From Lachnospiraceae bacterium JLR.KK002 (GTDB taxonomy: Bacteria; Bacillota; Clostridia; Lachnospirales; Lachnospiraceae), in the NCBI GenBank assembly GCA_036941025.1, contig JAYMNP010000001.1, forward strand, positions 3,702,001-3,766,000: 64,000 bases of DNA. Direction: 5' to 3'. Below the pieces are notes generated by a model. That model worked only from the letters and a program-made list of their open reading frames with translations. It did not search any database and was not told the origin of the DNA. Made by a program: the position numbers and the translations under genes. How positions within the stretch are numbered: position 1 is the first letter of the stretch; every line of letters starts with the position of its first letter. Positions 16,541 to 25,437 of the stretch are shown piece by piece.

Positions 16541-18091
16541 ATGAATATTTCAGAAAAAATCGACGACTTATTAAAATACTGTTCTGTATATCAAGGACAT
16601 GTGAATATGATGGATGAACGCAGAGCAGATGGGGGATTTCAAGTTACGTTGCCAGAAGAAGAGGATATTCTTTTGCATCTTGATAAATTGCAATTTATTT
16701 TGCTGACAGGAGAAGCCGGAGATGGAAAATCCCGGCTAATCCGGGCACTGCGAAAAAAATTGGATGAATACGGATTTTGCGAGCCGTATATGGATTTTTC
16801 AGCTGAGCCAGAGACGGAAAAAGAGAGAATATTGAAAAGAATTGCTGATATTATTGATGGCAAAACAAAAGAGCGAATTATTATTGCAGCCAATGTGGGT
16901 ATATTTACAAAATGTGTGATTAAGTATCAACGATCTTTGATGGAAAAACTTACCCAGAAGAATGAGAGAGTGAAAATTATAAACTTTGAGAAAAGAAATC
17001 TTGCACGGGATAAAAAGATATTTCAAAAAATTGTGCGGGATTTTTTATCTTATGACGGAAAACCATGCGAAGACAGGGAATGTGTGTGTTGTGGAAAGTG
17101 TGCGTTTCAGGAAAATCTAACTTATCTGTTGTCAGAAAGAGGAATGGAAAGTGTGCGAATTATATGTGACGCAATCTGTTTGATAGGAGAGCATGTAACA
17201 TTCCGGGAATTGTTGTCGTTGTTGGCTTATATGGTGACATTTGGTGATAGCTGCAGAGAACGCGGAGAAAGGGAAAAGCCAGAAGATTTTTTTGTAGATG
17301 CTGTTTTTAATCAAGGAGAACATTTGGATAAAGTGCTTTTAAATATAAGCCGTATGGATCCTGCGTTTAAAAACTCAAAAGACGATGGCTTAAAATATAA
17401 TTCAGTGGAAGAATGCCGAAGGGAAAAGAGAAAACGATTTTTTTATGGCAAAGAGAATCCTTATGAACTGCTTGCAGTAGATTATTTGACGGAATTTCAA
17501 AATGTTATTTCTTTTTTTCAGGGAACGCCGTTCATTGATTCGGCAGAGATCCAAAGCAAGGAGCTTTATTACTTAAAGCGCGGCCTTGGAAGATTGACAA
17601 GGCGTGGGCAGAGCGACATTGCCATGAAAGTGGCGGATACGCCGGTGATGTTTGGAGATGATATCCAGACAGAATTTGAACTTGGCAATATAGACATGAT
17701 TTGGCACAGGTATGGCCTGGATTTTGGAAATTTAGATATGGAAACACATAAGCCGGAGAAACAAAATCGTTTTTCCATCAGTTATGTATTTCAGGAAGAT
17801 GAAAAAATTGACGCGATTACGCTTGTGGTAGATTACAAATTGTTCCGTTATTTAATGATGGCAGACGGTTACTATTATTTGAGCCATAATAGCAAGTCAT
17901 TGGAAGAATACCGGATTAATTCATTTTACCAGAAAATTTTGAAGAAAAAAAATGGCGCTTATGAAAGGATGCATGTCAGATTTAACGATCAGGGACAGAA
18001 GGAATTGTGCAATTTTTCATTGAGTGTCCAACATTTAAATCATTTTTTGAAAGGACAGAGTACAGTGGTTAAAATAAGAAAAGAGGGTTGA
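16541..18091 (+). CDS. P-loop ATPase with a Cys cluster, DptF-like
   Basis: First gene of a five-gene AT-rich operon; 516 residues, no membrane segment. Walker A is GEAGDGKS (57-64) after the strand LQFILLT. It is followed by IIIAANVGIFTKC (113-125) and VKIINFEK (144-151). The pattern of GxxGDGKS, then NVG, then INFE recalls DptF, the ATPase of phosphorothioation-dependent restriction; this is from memory of the family, not a search. A Cys cluster (176, 181, 183, 184, 187: CEDRECVCCGKC) may bind zinc or an Fe-S cluster. The C-terminal half is unassigned. The ATG at 16541 is chosen because AAAGGTG precedes it. Its stop lies 2 bases before the next start. Confidence 0.6.
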   Translation: MNISEKIDDLLKYCSVYQGHVNMMDERRADGGFQVTLPEEEDILLHLDKLQFILLTGEAGDGKSRLIRALRKKLDEYGFCEPYMDFSAEPETEKERILKRIADIIDGKTKERIIIAANVGIFTKCVIKYQRSLMEKLTQKNERVKIINFEKRNLARDKKIFQKIVRDFLSYDGKPCEDRECVCCGKCAFQENLTYLLSERGMESVRIICDAICLIGEHVTFRELLSLLAYMVTFGDSCRERGEREKPEDFFVDAVFNQGEHLDKVLLNISRMDPAFKNSKDDGLKYNSVEECRREKRKRFFYGKENPYELLAVDYLTEFQNVISFFQGTPFIDSAEIQSKELYYLKRGLGRLTRRGQSDIAMKVADTPVMFGDDIQTEFELGNIDMIWHRYGLDFGNLDMETHKPEKQNRFSISYVFQEDEKIDAITLVVDYKLFRYLMMADGYYYLSHNSKSLEEYRINSFYQKILKKKNGAYERMHVRFNDQGQKELCNFSLSVQHLNHFLKGQSTVVKIRKEG

Positions 18092-18093
18092 CT

Positions 18094-19593
18094 ATGGGCA
18101 CAGGCGATAAAGTAAATGAGAGGGAACTTGCTTCCTATATAGGTATTTCGGGACCAGAGACGCCAAGATATTTGTTAGTTAACAATTTTCTGTCAGAATT
18201 TTTTCTGGAGGATAAGCGGGGAAAGGAACAACAGTATAGATATAAAGATTTTTTTGATAAAAAAATCCTTATATGCGAAGAAGATGATGAGCAAAAGAAG
18301 AAACAGCTGGAAGAGTCGTTTAATTATTTTTTTCAGCGGTTTTCCGGAGAAGATATGATTTCGTTTAGTGAAAATAGCCATCATTATTTCCCATTGAAGC
18401 CGCAAATGCTGCGCAGCGCCTCATATAATCTGCGGCATCTCCTTTATTGTATGATACCGGGGATTGAGAAAGAGGAAGTTTTCTGCGAAGTGCAAAATTT
18501 ACTATTTGAGTATCTGTACGGTGGCGCAGACGGGGTGAGTTATCTTATGAGCACTATTTGTGAGAAATATTTTGGCGGAGATGACTGGAAAAGGGAAGAA
18601 AAAAGAAATTACGAACTTGATATGCTGAAATCAGGTAATTTCAGGAATGTCCGAAAGAATTTCAGGGAAGATTTATACAAGCTGTTGAAACATAGATTTT
18701 TCCGAAATCTGGATTTTTATAAACGATATGATTATCTGGCTACATTGTTGGATTTTTATGTAATCCAATTTGTTATAAATAAGAAAGCGATTACTTCAAA
18801 TCGGGGATATGTGCTGTGTCAGGGTTCCAGCCATTTATCCAACGGCGAGGCCTACCACCTTGCTTGTGTACAGAATTATTCGGAAATCCGTTTTGTGTTC
18901 CAAACAGAGTTGAAAGAATTTTATATTAAATGTTTGAAAGAGGAACAGGTGGACGATCAGGATATTGTGGTTGAGAATTCAGATGATGAAATTTTTGTAA
19001 TAGGAAAAAATGGAAAAAAAGAAATGATACAATTTGTGAGGCAGGTATTTAATTCCAACTTTAAGCTGGATGCGAAGCCATCCCTGTATCCGTCTATTCG
19101 GAAAGTGTTTGCGTTAGATGGGGTAAAAGAAAAACCGTATTCGGCAGAAGAATTTGTGATGTGCTATATTGATATGAGCAAGGCCAGAAAAGGTTCTGCT
19201 TTGAGTAAAATTTCCTCGGCGCTTAATACATGCGGAAAGGATATTGAATTTGTATTTCCCAAGACCCGTTCCAGACATAAATATTTTGCGTTGTCTCCGT
19301 CCCTGTTGGAATTTCTGGTAAGGCTGTATCTTGCAAAGGAAGAGAGTACGTACGCGTATTTGGATAATTTTTTGGATTCTTTGCAGGAAAAATATGGGAT
19401 TTGTATTCAGAAGAATGATCAGATGGATAAGATGTTAAAAAAAATGCATATGAAAGTTCCGTTTCAGGAATTCAGGCAGAATGAGCAGGCTTTGATTGAT
19501 AATCTGGATGAAATTAATTGCCTGATTCGGCTTTCAGACAGCGGATATGTGGTTACACTTCCAGAGGAGAAAGGGGAATTTACGCTTTTATGA
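18094..19593 (+). CDS. Unrecognised defence-operon protein, about 500 residues
   Basis: I do not recognise this 499-residue soluble protein. It is mixed alpha/beta, rich in Lys, Phe and Tyr, and has no P-loop, HD, nuclease or membrane motif that I can see. In position and size (second gene after a DptF-like ATPase, about 500 residues) it is comparable to DptG, but I see no motif that proves this. AAGAGGG lies six bases before the ATG. Its stop overlaps the start of the next gene as ATGA, so the two are probably made in fixed proportion and may bind each other. Codon use is strongly A/T-biased, like the rest of the operon. Confidence 0.6.
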   Translation: MGTGDKVNERELASYIGISGPETPRYLLVNNFLSEFFLEDKRGKEQQYRYKDFFDKKILICEEDDEQKKKQLEESFNYFFQRFSGEDMISFSENSHHYFPLKPQMLRSASYNLRHLLYCMIPGIEKEEVFCEVQNLLFEYLYGGADGVSYLMSTICEKYFGGDDWKREEKRNYELDMLKSGNFRNVRKNFREDLYKLLKHRFFRNLDFYKRYDYLATLLDFYVIQFVINKKAITSNRGYVLCQGSSHLSNGEAYHLACVQNYSEIRFVFQTELKEFYIKCLKEEQVDDQDIVVENSDDEIFVIGKNGKKEMIQFVRQVFNSNFKLDAKPSLYPSIRKVFALDGVKEKPYSAEEFVMCYIDMSKARKGSALSKISSALNTCGKDIEFVFPKTRSRHKYFALSPSLLEFLVRLYLAKEESTYAYLDNFLDSLQEKYGICIQKNDQMDKMLKKMHMKVPFQEFRQNEQALIDNLDEINCLIRLSDSGYVVTLPEEKGEFTLL

Positions 19594-22490
19594 TAGAAGG
19601 GAAATTTGTCAGGTATATGCGGGCCTATATTGAATTACTGACAAAAGGTCGGAAGGAATATTTTATTGCTATTGTAGACATTGAAAAAAACCTGGTAGAT
19701 GGATTTTTAAAACAGGAAGCTGATTACGCGATGGCATGGTTTGAAAGGAAAGAGTATTCACAGGCGGTGGTTTTGCGTAATGACATAAATGTGTCAAGAA
19801 TTGTGTTGTTTTCCAATGACAGTGTCAGGATGATTGATTCGCTGAAAGATTTTGTGGAATATCCTGCGATACCAGAAGACAGGGACATATTCTGGCATTG
19901 TCTGACAGCCGCATTTGGACAGGAACCGGATAATGACTGTAAAAAAGTGCTGGAAACCATTATGGAATCAAGACAGATAGTTTTGGAAGACTTATTTGTA
20001 TATCTGGATTCCTGTATTGATAAATCTGGAAATTTCAAATTTTCAAAAATAGTTCAAAAGCTGTATAAGTTAGATCTGTGGAGTATAAAGTCTGACAATG
20101 CAAAGGATTTAGATAAGTATTTAGCTAAAGCAAAGAAAAAGCAATACTTAAAAAAATTAATACGGAATTCAGATCCCTTACTGGCAGAGACAAAATTGAT
20201 GGGAGGCATTACAGAAAAAAAAGTAGAATTTCCAGTAGAAATCCGGCAGAATATTATGAAGTGGCTGTCAAAGAATGACTTGAAAAGTGTATTTAAAAAT
20301 GTTCCATATGATGAAAAGATAGAACAATTGTTCAAAGGAGGCGGGAGAAAACGCAAAGATTTGCCGCAGGAAAAGCAGGAGGATCAATATTATGAAAATT
20401 CTTACGAATATGCAATGCAGGAACTTTTACAGGAACCTATGCAGCAGGTGGAAAAAAACCTTTCAGGGGTAAAGCAAGAGGAAGAAATACTGTCAGCCAG
20501 CAGGCAAAAATATTCTTATCCAGAGAAACAGGAAATAGAAACAGAGTTTCAGACAATCAGAGAATTAATGGAATTGCTGAGTCTTACGGAAGAAAAAAGA
20601 GTGTTTTTGCGGGAAAAACTTGGAGAATTGCAGCAATTGTTTTTGAAAGCAAAGGAAGAGGGCAGTAAGTATACGCCAGTTTATTTATGGCATTACGCAA
20701 AGAGTCAGGAAGAATTGGTCAGATGCTATTTTGCTTTAATGGGAAGATGTGTATCGGATAAAGGAATAGCTCGGATGTGCCTTGGCATGGATTTTCTAAG
20801 CCGTTTGCAAAGGATCTTTTGTAAAGAAGAAAATGGTAAAATTTCGATGCCCTTTTATCATCCATTGGCGGGATATTATTTCATTTCATTGCAAAGAAAG
20901 TATGAGGAATTCAGAGAATTACTGGCTGTTCAGGCAGGAGAATTCTGGGAACAGACAGTCAGGGCGATGATCCGCAGGGAAGTGATGGAGTTTCCCGTCT
21001 GTTATTTGTTGTTACAGGAAGAATTGTATCAGCTTGACTATAGCAGTATTCAAAATATGAATCAGGAGATTATATTCGAGAAAACAAGGGAACATACAGC
21101 AGGTTCGTGGATAAATATCCGCCTTTTGAATGAGGATTTGCTGGATTATATGGAGCGTCAAAAATATTTATCTGAAGTATATGTAACAATTGTAGGCATC
21201 AATGATATTAGTGAAATTATGTCTATGACAAGAAAGCTGAAGGGATTTGCGGAATCTGAAAAAAGCATGATACATAAAGTGATTCTGAATATCGTCAGTG
21301 ACAAAGAGGAAGAATTAAAAAAACAATTGCAGGAAAATATGGAAATGGATGTGGAATATCCTCAGGTGCTATTCCGTTTTACGAAAGAAATGTATAGCAA
21401 TGGGCAGGAATATGATATCGAACATATGATTTGCGATGCGGATCTCCTTTTTTTAGCAGATAGCAGTATTCTGTACCAGAAACCAAAACTGAAGGAATGG
21501 CGCAATCAGCCCAACCGTCTGATGCTTGATTTTGAGCAGTTTGAAGTAGGGAAAATGTTTGATGAAAAACAAGTTCAGGTGCTGGAAATTTTATGGGACA
21601 GTATGCACTATATGGAATTAAACCAGGATGTAAAACTGGCATTTTGGGATACAAAAGAATTAAACCAGTCTGTATTAAATCAGATACGTCAGAAGATAAG
21701 CGCGGATTCACATCGTACAGTCGTGCTTCTTTCTTCGAATCCGCAGTTGATGCAGCATATGTATCATTTGTCAGAATTCCAGATGCACCACAGCATTTTG
21801 TCAGGCCAGGAAATGCTATTAGTGAATTTTCATGCGGGTTGTCAGCGTAAGCTGTTAAAAGAAGACGGGGAAGCTTCTGTGGAAGTGTTTTTAAAGCCGT
21901 TTTTAGAGAAGGTGTCAGGATTAGATGATATAACATGTATTTTATCTGACAAAGGCGAGACATCAGAAATACCTTATCTGACGATTTCCTGTCATAACAA
22001 GAGTATTTGTTTGAAATGCAGGCTTTTTATAAATAACCAGGAAGAGGATGCAGAGCGGGAGAATCATTATAGGAAGCTGATAGAAGATATACTTTTGCTT
22101 TTAAATAAAAGCAAGACGTTCAAGAGAAAGTTTCTGATGATGCTATATGAGGAAACGGATAATATTCCAACAGCGCTAATGCTGGATTATATGCAAAGGA
22201 CAGAAATCGCAAAATATCAGTTGGACTATGAAGAAGCAGAGGGAAAACCACAAAAGCCAAGCCCGGCAGATATTGCGGCAATTATGCAGTTTCAAAAGAT
22301 GCTGGAATTTATCAGAGAGCGAAACGACATTGATGAATATGCTGTCCGTACATTTTCAGAATCTGATTTGTACAATATAGAGATACTTCGCCAATGCATT
22401 TGCGCAGATCAGAGGATACATTTGCTGGATGAGAATACAATAAGAAAAATGCAGAAGTTATATACAAAATTGGAGGAAAATAATGGGTAA
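19590..22490 (+). CDS. Large unrecognised defence-operon protein, 966 residues
   Basis: This large soluble protein starts with MIEGKFVRYMRAYIELLTKG. An early segment RIVLFSNDSVRMIDSLKDF is followed by a helical region. A basic linker GGGRKRKDLPQEKQED (near 255-270) leads to a long helical centre. The C-terminal third is alpha/beta (ICDADLLFLADSSILY, then RTVVLLSSNPQLM). No Walker A, nuclease or helicase motif is evident. In the dpt arrangement the third gene is the large DptH, but length and motifs differ, so homology is not claimed. It overlaps both neighbours (ATGA upstream, 8 bases downstream). Its likely role is the scaffold or effector of the complex (inference). An upstream in-frame ATG at 19518 was rejected in favour of the coupled one. 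Confidence 0.6.
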   Translation: MIEGKFVRYMRAYIELLTKGRKEYFIAIVDIEKNLVDGFLKQEADYAMAWFERKEYSQAVVLRNDINVSRIVLFSNDSVRMIDSLKDFVEYPAIPEDRDIFWHCLTAAFGQEPDNDCKKVLETIMESRQIVLEDLFVYLDSCIDKSGNFKFSKIVQKLYKLDLWSIKSDNAKDLDKYLAKAKKKQYLKKLIRNSDPLLAETKLMGGITEKKVEFPVEIRQNIMKWLSKNDLKSVFKNVPYDEKIEQLFKGGGRKRKDLPQEKQEDQYYENSYEYAMQELLQEPMQQVEKNLSGVKQEEEILSASRQKYSYPEKQEIETEFQTIRELMELLSLTEEKRVFLREKLGELQQLFLKAKEEGSKYTPVYLWHYAKSQEELVRCYFALMGRCVSDKGIARMCLGMDFLSRLQRIFCKEENGKISMPFYHPLAGYYFISLQRKYEEFRELLAVQAGEFWEQTVRAMIRREVMEFPVCYLLLQEELYQLDYSSIQNMNQEIIFEKTREHTAGSWINIRLLNEDLLDYMERQKYLSEVYVTIVGINDISEIMSMTRKLKGFAESEKSMIHKVILNIVSDKEEELKKQLQENMEMDVEYPQVLFRFTKEMYSNGQEYDIEHMICDADLLFLADSSILYQKPKLKEWRNQPNRLMLDFEQFEVGKMFDEKQVQVLEILWDSMHYMELNQDVKLAFWDTKELNQSVLNQIRQKISADSHRTVVLLSSNPQLMQHMYHLSEFQMHHSILSGQEMLLVNFHAGCQRKLLKEDGEASVEVFLKPFLEKVSGLDDITCILSDKGETSEIPYLTISCHNKSICLKCRLFINNQEEDAERENHYRKLIEDILLLLNKSKTFKRKFLMMLYEETDNIPTALMLDYMQRTEIAKYQLDYEEAEGKPQKPSPADIAAIMQFQKMLEFIRERNDIDEYAVRTFSESDLYNIEILRQCICADQRIHLLDENTIRKMQKLYTKLEENNG

Positions 22491-23370
22491 AAATACAGAT
22501 AATAAGATTATTATGGTAAATTCATTTAAAGGGGGAACAGGAAAAACTTCTGTGGCGCTGGCAAATTGTGTGCATAACTGCACACAGAACAAATTCTATA
22601 AAAATATTTTTTTTATTGATATTGACAGATTGGGTACAAGCATGTCTTATGCATTATTTCCAGATGAAATAAAACCGAAGTATTTTGACGAATATGAGGA
22701 GCGTTATTATGAGAGAGTATGCAATAAGATATTAGAAGACAAAGATAAGGGCACCGTTTTGTATGCGGTTCTTCTTAATCCGGTTGCGAACCGAAGGCAG
22801 GATTATGATGTTCGTGGACGTTTCTGGCAGCATTCAGATATCAGTGGTTCTATTTTTTTACAGGATTTGCTTTCTTTTCTGAAAAAGTGTATATCTTGCG
22901 AAATTAATAATCTGTTTGTGATAGATTGTTCTCCAGGGTTAACAGATATGGAACGGTTTTTGTTAAATGAATTCTACAATATGCGCCAAAATGGAGAAAT
23001 ATCAGAAATTGAGGAACTTTATGTTACTACATTCGATGCTTCCCAAATACGCAAAACAGTGGAATGCCTGAATGATGCTAAAGATTTTTTAAAAAGAGGG
23101 GATAGGAATGTCAGCATTGTATTAAACGACTTACATAATTGGGAATTTATTTCAAAAGATTATGACGACCATAAATTTAATTGGAAAAAAGACGCAGAGA
23201 ATATTTTAAAAGATTTAAAAGACAAAAAATTTATGAAAATACGCTATAAAGAATTTGTGTCAGATCAGGTAAATGCCAGCATGATTGGATATCAGAAGAA
23301 GCTGATTGATAATATTGACGCATTTATATTGCCGCAGGAATATAGGGAAGAATATTATTCCTATAAGTAA
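22483..23370 (+). CDS. ParA/MinD-type ATPase of the candidate defence operon
   Basis: This 295-residue deviant-Walker ATPase has KGGTGKTS (16-23) with the signature Lys of the ParA family, a Walker A'-like FFIDIDRLGTSM strand (43-54), and a switch II-like VIDCSPGLTDMERF (about 143-156). These proteins form ATP-dependent dimers. There is no ParB partner or centromere-like repeat beside it, and it is embedded in an operon of other enzymes. A plasmid-partition role is therefore less likely than a switch or assembly ATPase in this system (inference). GGAGG precedes the ATG, which overlaps the previous gene by 8 bases. Confidence 0.75.
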   Translation: MGKNTDNKIIMVNSFKGGTGKTSVALANCVHNCTQNKFYKNIFFIDIDRLGTSMSYALFPDEIKPKYFDEYEERYYERVCNKILEDKDKGTVLYAVLLNPVANRRQDYDVRGRFWQHSDISGSIFLQDLLSFLKKCISCEINNLFVIDCSPGLTDMERFLLNEFYNMRQNGEISEIEELYVTTFDASQIRKTVECLNDAKDFLKRGDRNVSIVLNDLHNWEFISKDYDDHKFNWKKDAENILKDLKDKKFMKIRYKEFVSDQVNASMIGYQKKLIDNIDAFILPQEYREEYYSYK

Positions 23371-23400
23371 AAAGCAGATGGATTGTAGAGAGGATGCGGA

Positions 23401-24978
23401 ATGGAAAGAAAATTAAATGATGAAAAGATGTATGAATTTTTCCAGAGAGAAGCGAAAGATATCTTTGCAGAGTTTTCAGAACAGCCGGATAAAGTGGAAG
23501 AGTTTCCGATGTGTCAGATGACGAGAGAGGGAATCTCCAAAATTTATAAAAGCCTTCAAGTAATTTATAATAAAGAAGAGGCAGCCAAAGAGGTATACCT
23601 GATTGAAAATGTATATGAAATTCTTACCAGATTTGTAGGGATTAAAGGTATGGAGCATTTACTGGTTAATAATTATGCAGCAATTGAAAATGGTATTTTT
23701 CTGGAACATTCTTCGGAAGGAGCGCCCAAAAGAATACGGGAACATTACAAGCATCAGTTCCGCAATGCTTATCTGGGACTTTTGCTTTTGAAAGATTTTC
23801 ATTTTGACGACTGCATTGCAGACTGCGTTATGGACAAAAACAATGAGTATGCTTATTTTATTCTGCCAGCGATAACAGCAGAGTCCGAGGAAAACAAACG
23901 GAAGATGCTGAAAGAAATTATTTACAAAAGTTTTCTGGTTAGTGCGCTATTTCATGATATTGGTTATCCGCTTGCTTATTATTTTCGGATGGCAGATGAA
24001 ATACATCAGTTCGCGCCATTTTTTAAAATTGCAAACCCTGCTGTCAAGACAGTTTTTGCAGAAATCAAGGCATTACTGAATAATAGTTGGTTGTTTCAGA
24101 CGGTGGCACATGATGAAATAAGAAAGAAATATGAAAAGAATGATCATGGCTGTCTGTCTGCAATTAGCTTTTTAATGAATTTTTATTTTTCTGGCAGCAT
24201 ATACAGTCTGGATGACAGGAAACAGTGTATTATAGAAATGGCAGCAGTTTCGATATATAAACATACAAATTATTATCATAAAAATGATAGGATGCTTTTC
24301 AGCCAAGATCCATTTTCTTATTTTTTGCGGCTGTGTGACGACTTACAGGAATGGCAGAGGTTTTTGGTATGCATAGAAGAAAAGCATAATTTTCTTAGAT
24401 GTGCTGCATGTGGGAAGATTATTCGGCCGGCAGAGGATGATAACAGTCTTTATCAATGTAGTTGTGGGAAACAGTTTCAAAAAATTACGCAGATGGGAAA
24501 TAAGAAAATGAGCTATATTGATATATGCAATAGTATGCGATTAAAGGAGGATGGACATAAAATTCATATATATCTTCAATATGATTGTTATAGGCTTTTA
24601 GAGCTGTTATTGAGTGATTATGAAGCGGTGATATACCGTGAGAAGGGATTAAAAGATATCGAAAATATGATTCAATTTCAAAGTTATTTGCCAGATATGG
24701 AACTGCATTATTTTCTTTCCAATAACCCGGTTGAAATTATAAAAGAGATGCAGGATCAATCTAAAATGAATGCCGCTGATATTGACAAATGGATGGATAG
24801 CCAGAAAAATGGAACTAATTTGAAAGAATTCATAAACATATGTGATGATAAGAGAAGAACGAAAGAGTATGGAGAAAAAATAGAGCGGAATACAGTAAAA
24901 TATGCTTGTGCAGCAAGAGAATTCACAGAACAATATTTAGGAGAGATTTATTCTTTATGGAAGTTTCTGGAGATGTAA
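23401..24978 (+). CDS. HD-domain phosphohydrolase with an embedded zinc ribbon
   Basis: This 525-residue protein is likely the catalytic effector of the operon. A metal-dependent HD fold is visible: His115/118 (REHYKHQFRNAYLG), FHDIGYP with His185-Asp186, NDHGCLSA with His249, YKHTNYYH with His288, and LCDDLQEW with Asp313/314. This layout is shared by nucleotide hydrolases such as (p)ppGpp, cyclic dinucleotide and dNTP phosphohydrolases. Immediately after it, CAACGKII (334-337) and CSCG (353-355) form a zinc ribbon. The C-terminal 165 residues are unassigned. The substrate is unknown; nucleotide depletion would fit abortive defence. GAGAGGA precedes the ATG, 30 bases after the ParA gene. Confidence 0.7.
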   Translation: MERKLNDEKMYEFFQREAKDIFAEFSEQPDKVEEFPMCQMTREGISKIYKSLQVIYNKEEAAKEVYLIENVYEILTRFVGIKGMEHLLVNNYAAIENGIFLEHSSEGAPKRIREHYKHQFRNAYLGLLLLKDFHFDDCIADCVMDKNNEYAYFILPAITAESEENKRKMLKEIIYKSFLVSALFHDIGYPLAYYFRMADEIHQFAPFFKIANPAVKTVFAEIKALLNNSWLFQTVAHDEIRKKYEKNDHGCLSAISFLMNFYFSGSIYSLDDRKQCIIEMAAVSIYKHTNYYHKNDRMLFSQDPFSYFLRLCDDLQEWQRFLVCIEEKHNFLRCAACGKIIRPAEDDNSLYQCSCGKQFQKITQMGNKKMSYIDICNSMRLKEDGHKIHIYLQYDCYRLLELLLSDYEAVIYREKGLKDIENMIQFQSYLPDMELHYFLSNNPVEIIKEMQDQSKMNAADIDKWMDSQKNGTNLKEFINICDDKRRTKEYGEKIERNTVKYACAAREFTEQYLGEIYSLWKFLEM

Positions 24979-25023
24979 GAATAGTAATAGATGACACAAT
25001 TAATGGGAGAGGAGAGAGCATAA

Positions 25024-25434
25024 ATGGCAGTTTTCACATACAATGACCAGCTAAGAAATTTATTAGCAGATGTGGAATGTGTACTTGCCTTTGACACGGC
25101 GGCGGATTTTTTGGGTCTGACAAATGGCGGATGTAGATCGGCAGCACAGATATTTGTCGATAAAAAGCAAGATATAGATGGGGCGGAACAGATTTTGGTG
25201 CCATCTCTTGAGACCCTTGTGTGTGAAAAACGAAACGGACTATTATGCACTACTGTAAATCAGACTATCATTGACCTTTTAGAGCAAAATGGAGATGAGC
25301 AGATTATCACGGAGAGTTTGGCAAATTATTATGATGCACACAATGAGAGTTTTGATGGACTTGAAATGCCAGCGCATTTGAAAAAGAGATTTGAAAAATA
25401 TAAGGTATGGGCGCTTGAATATTATGAAGAGTAG
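25024..25434 (+). CDS. AbiEi-like antitoxin lacking the winged-helix domain
   Basis: This is a 136-residue protein directly before an AbiEii-type toxin. Its sequence (CVLAFDTAADFLGLTNGG, then LLCTTVNQTIIDLLEQNGDE, then an acidic C-terminal helix) matches the C-terminal, toxin-associated region of AbiEi proteins. The usual N-terminal winged helix that autorepresses the promoter is absent. Start and ribosome site are reasonable (GAGAGGAGAG). It ends 3 bases before the toxin start. The assignment is by pattern and position, not by a database match. Without the DNA-binding domain, control may depend on the upstream operon or another regulator. Confidence 0.6.
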   Translation: MAVFTYNDQLRNLLADVECVLAFDTAADFLGLTNGGCRSAAQIFVDKKQDIDGAEQILVPSLETLVCEKRNGLLCTTVNQTIIDLLEQNGDEQIITESLANYYDAHNESFDGLEMPAHLKKRFEKYKVWALEYYEE

Positions 25435-25437
25435 GTG

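Noticed and set aside
16541..24978. Plasmid-partition or prophage module
   Set aside because: A ParA-type ATPase is present, but no ParB, replication, integrase, capsid or portal gene is found in or beside the operon.
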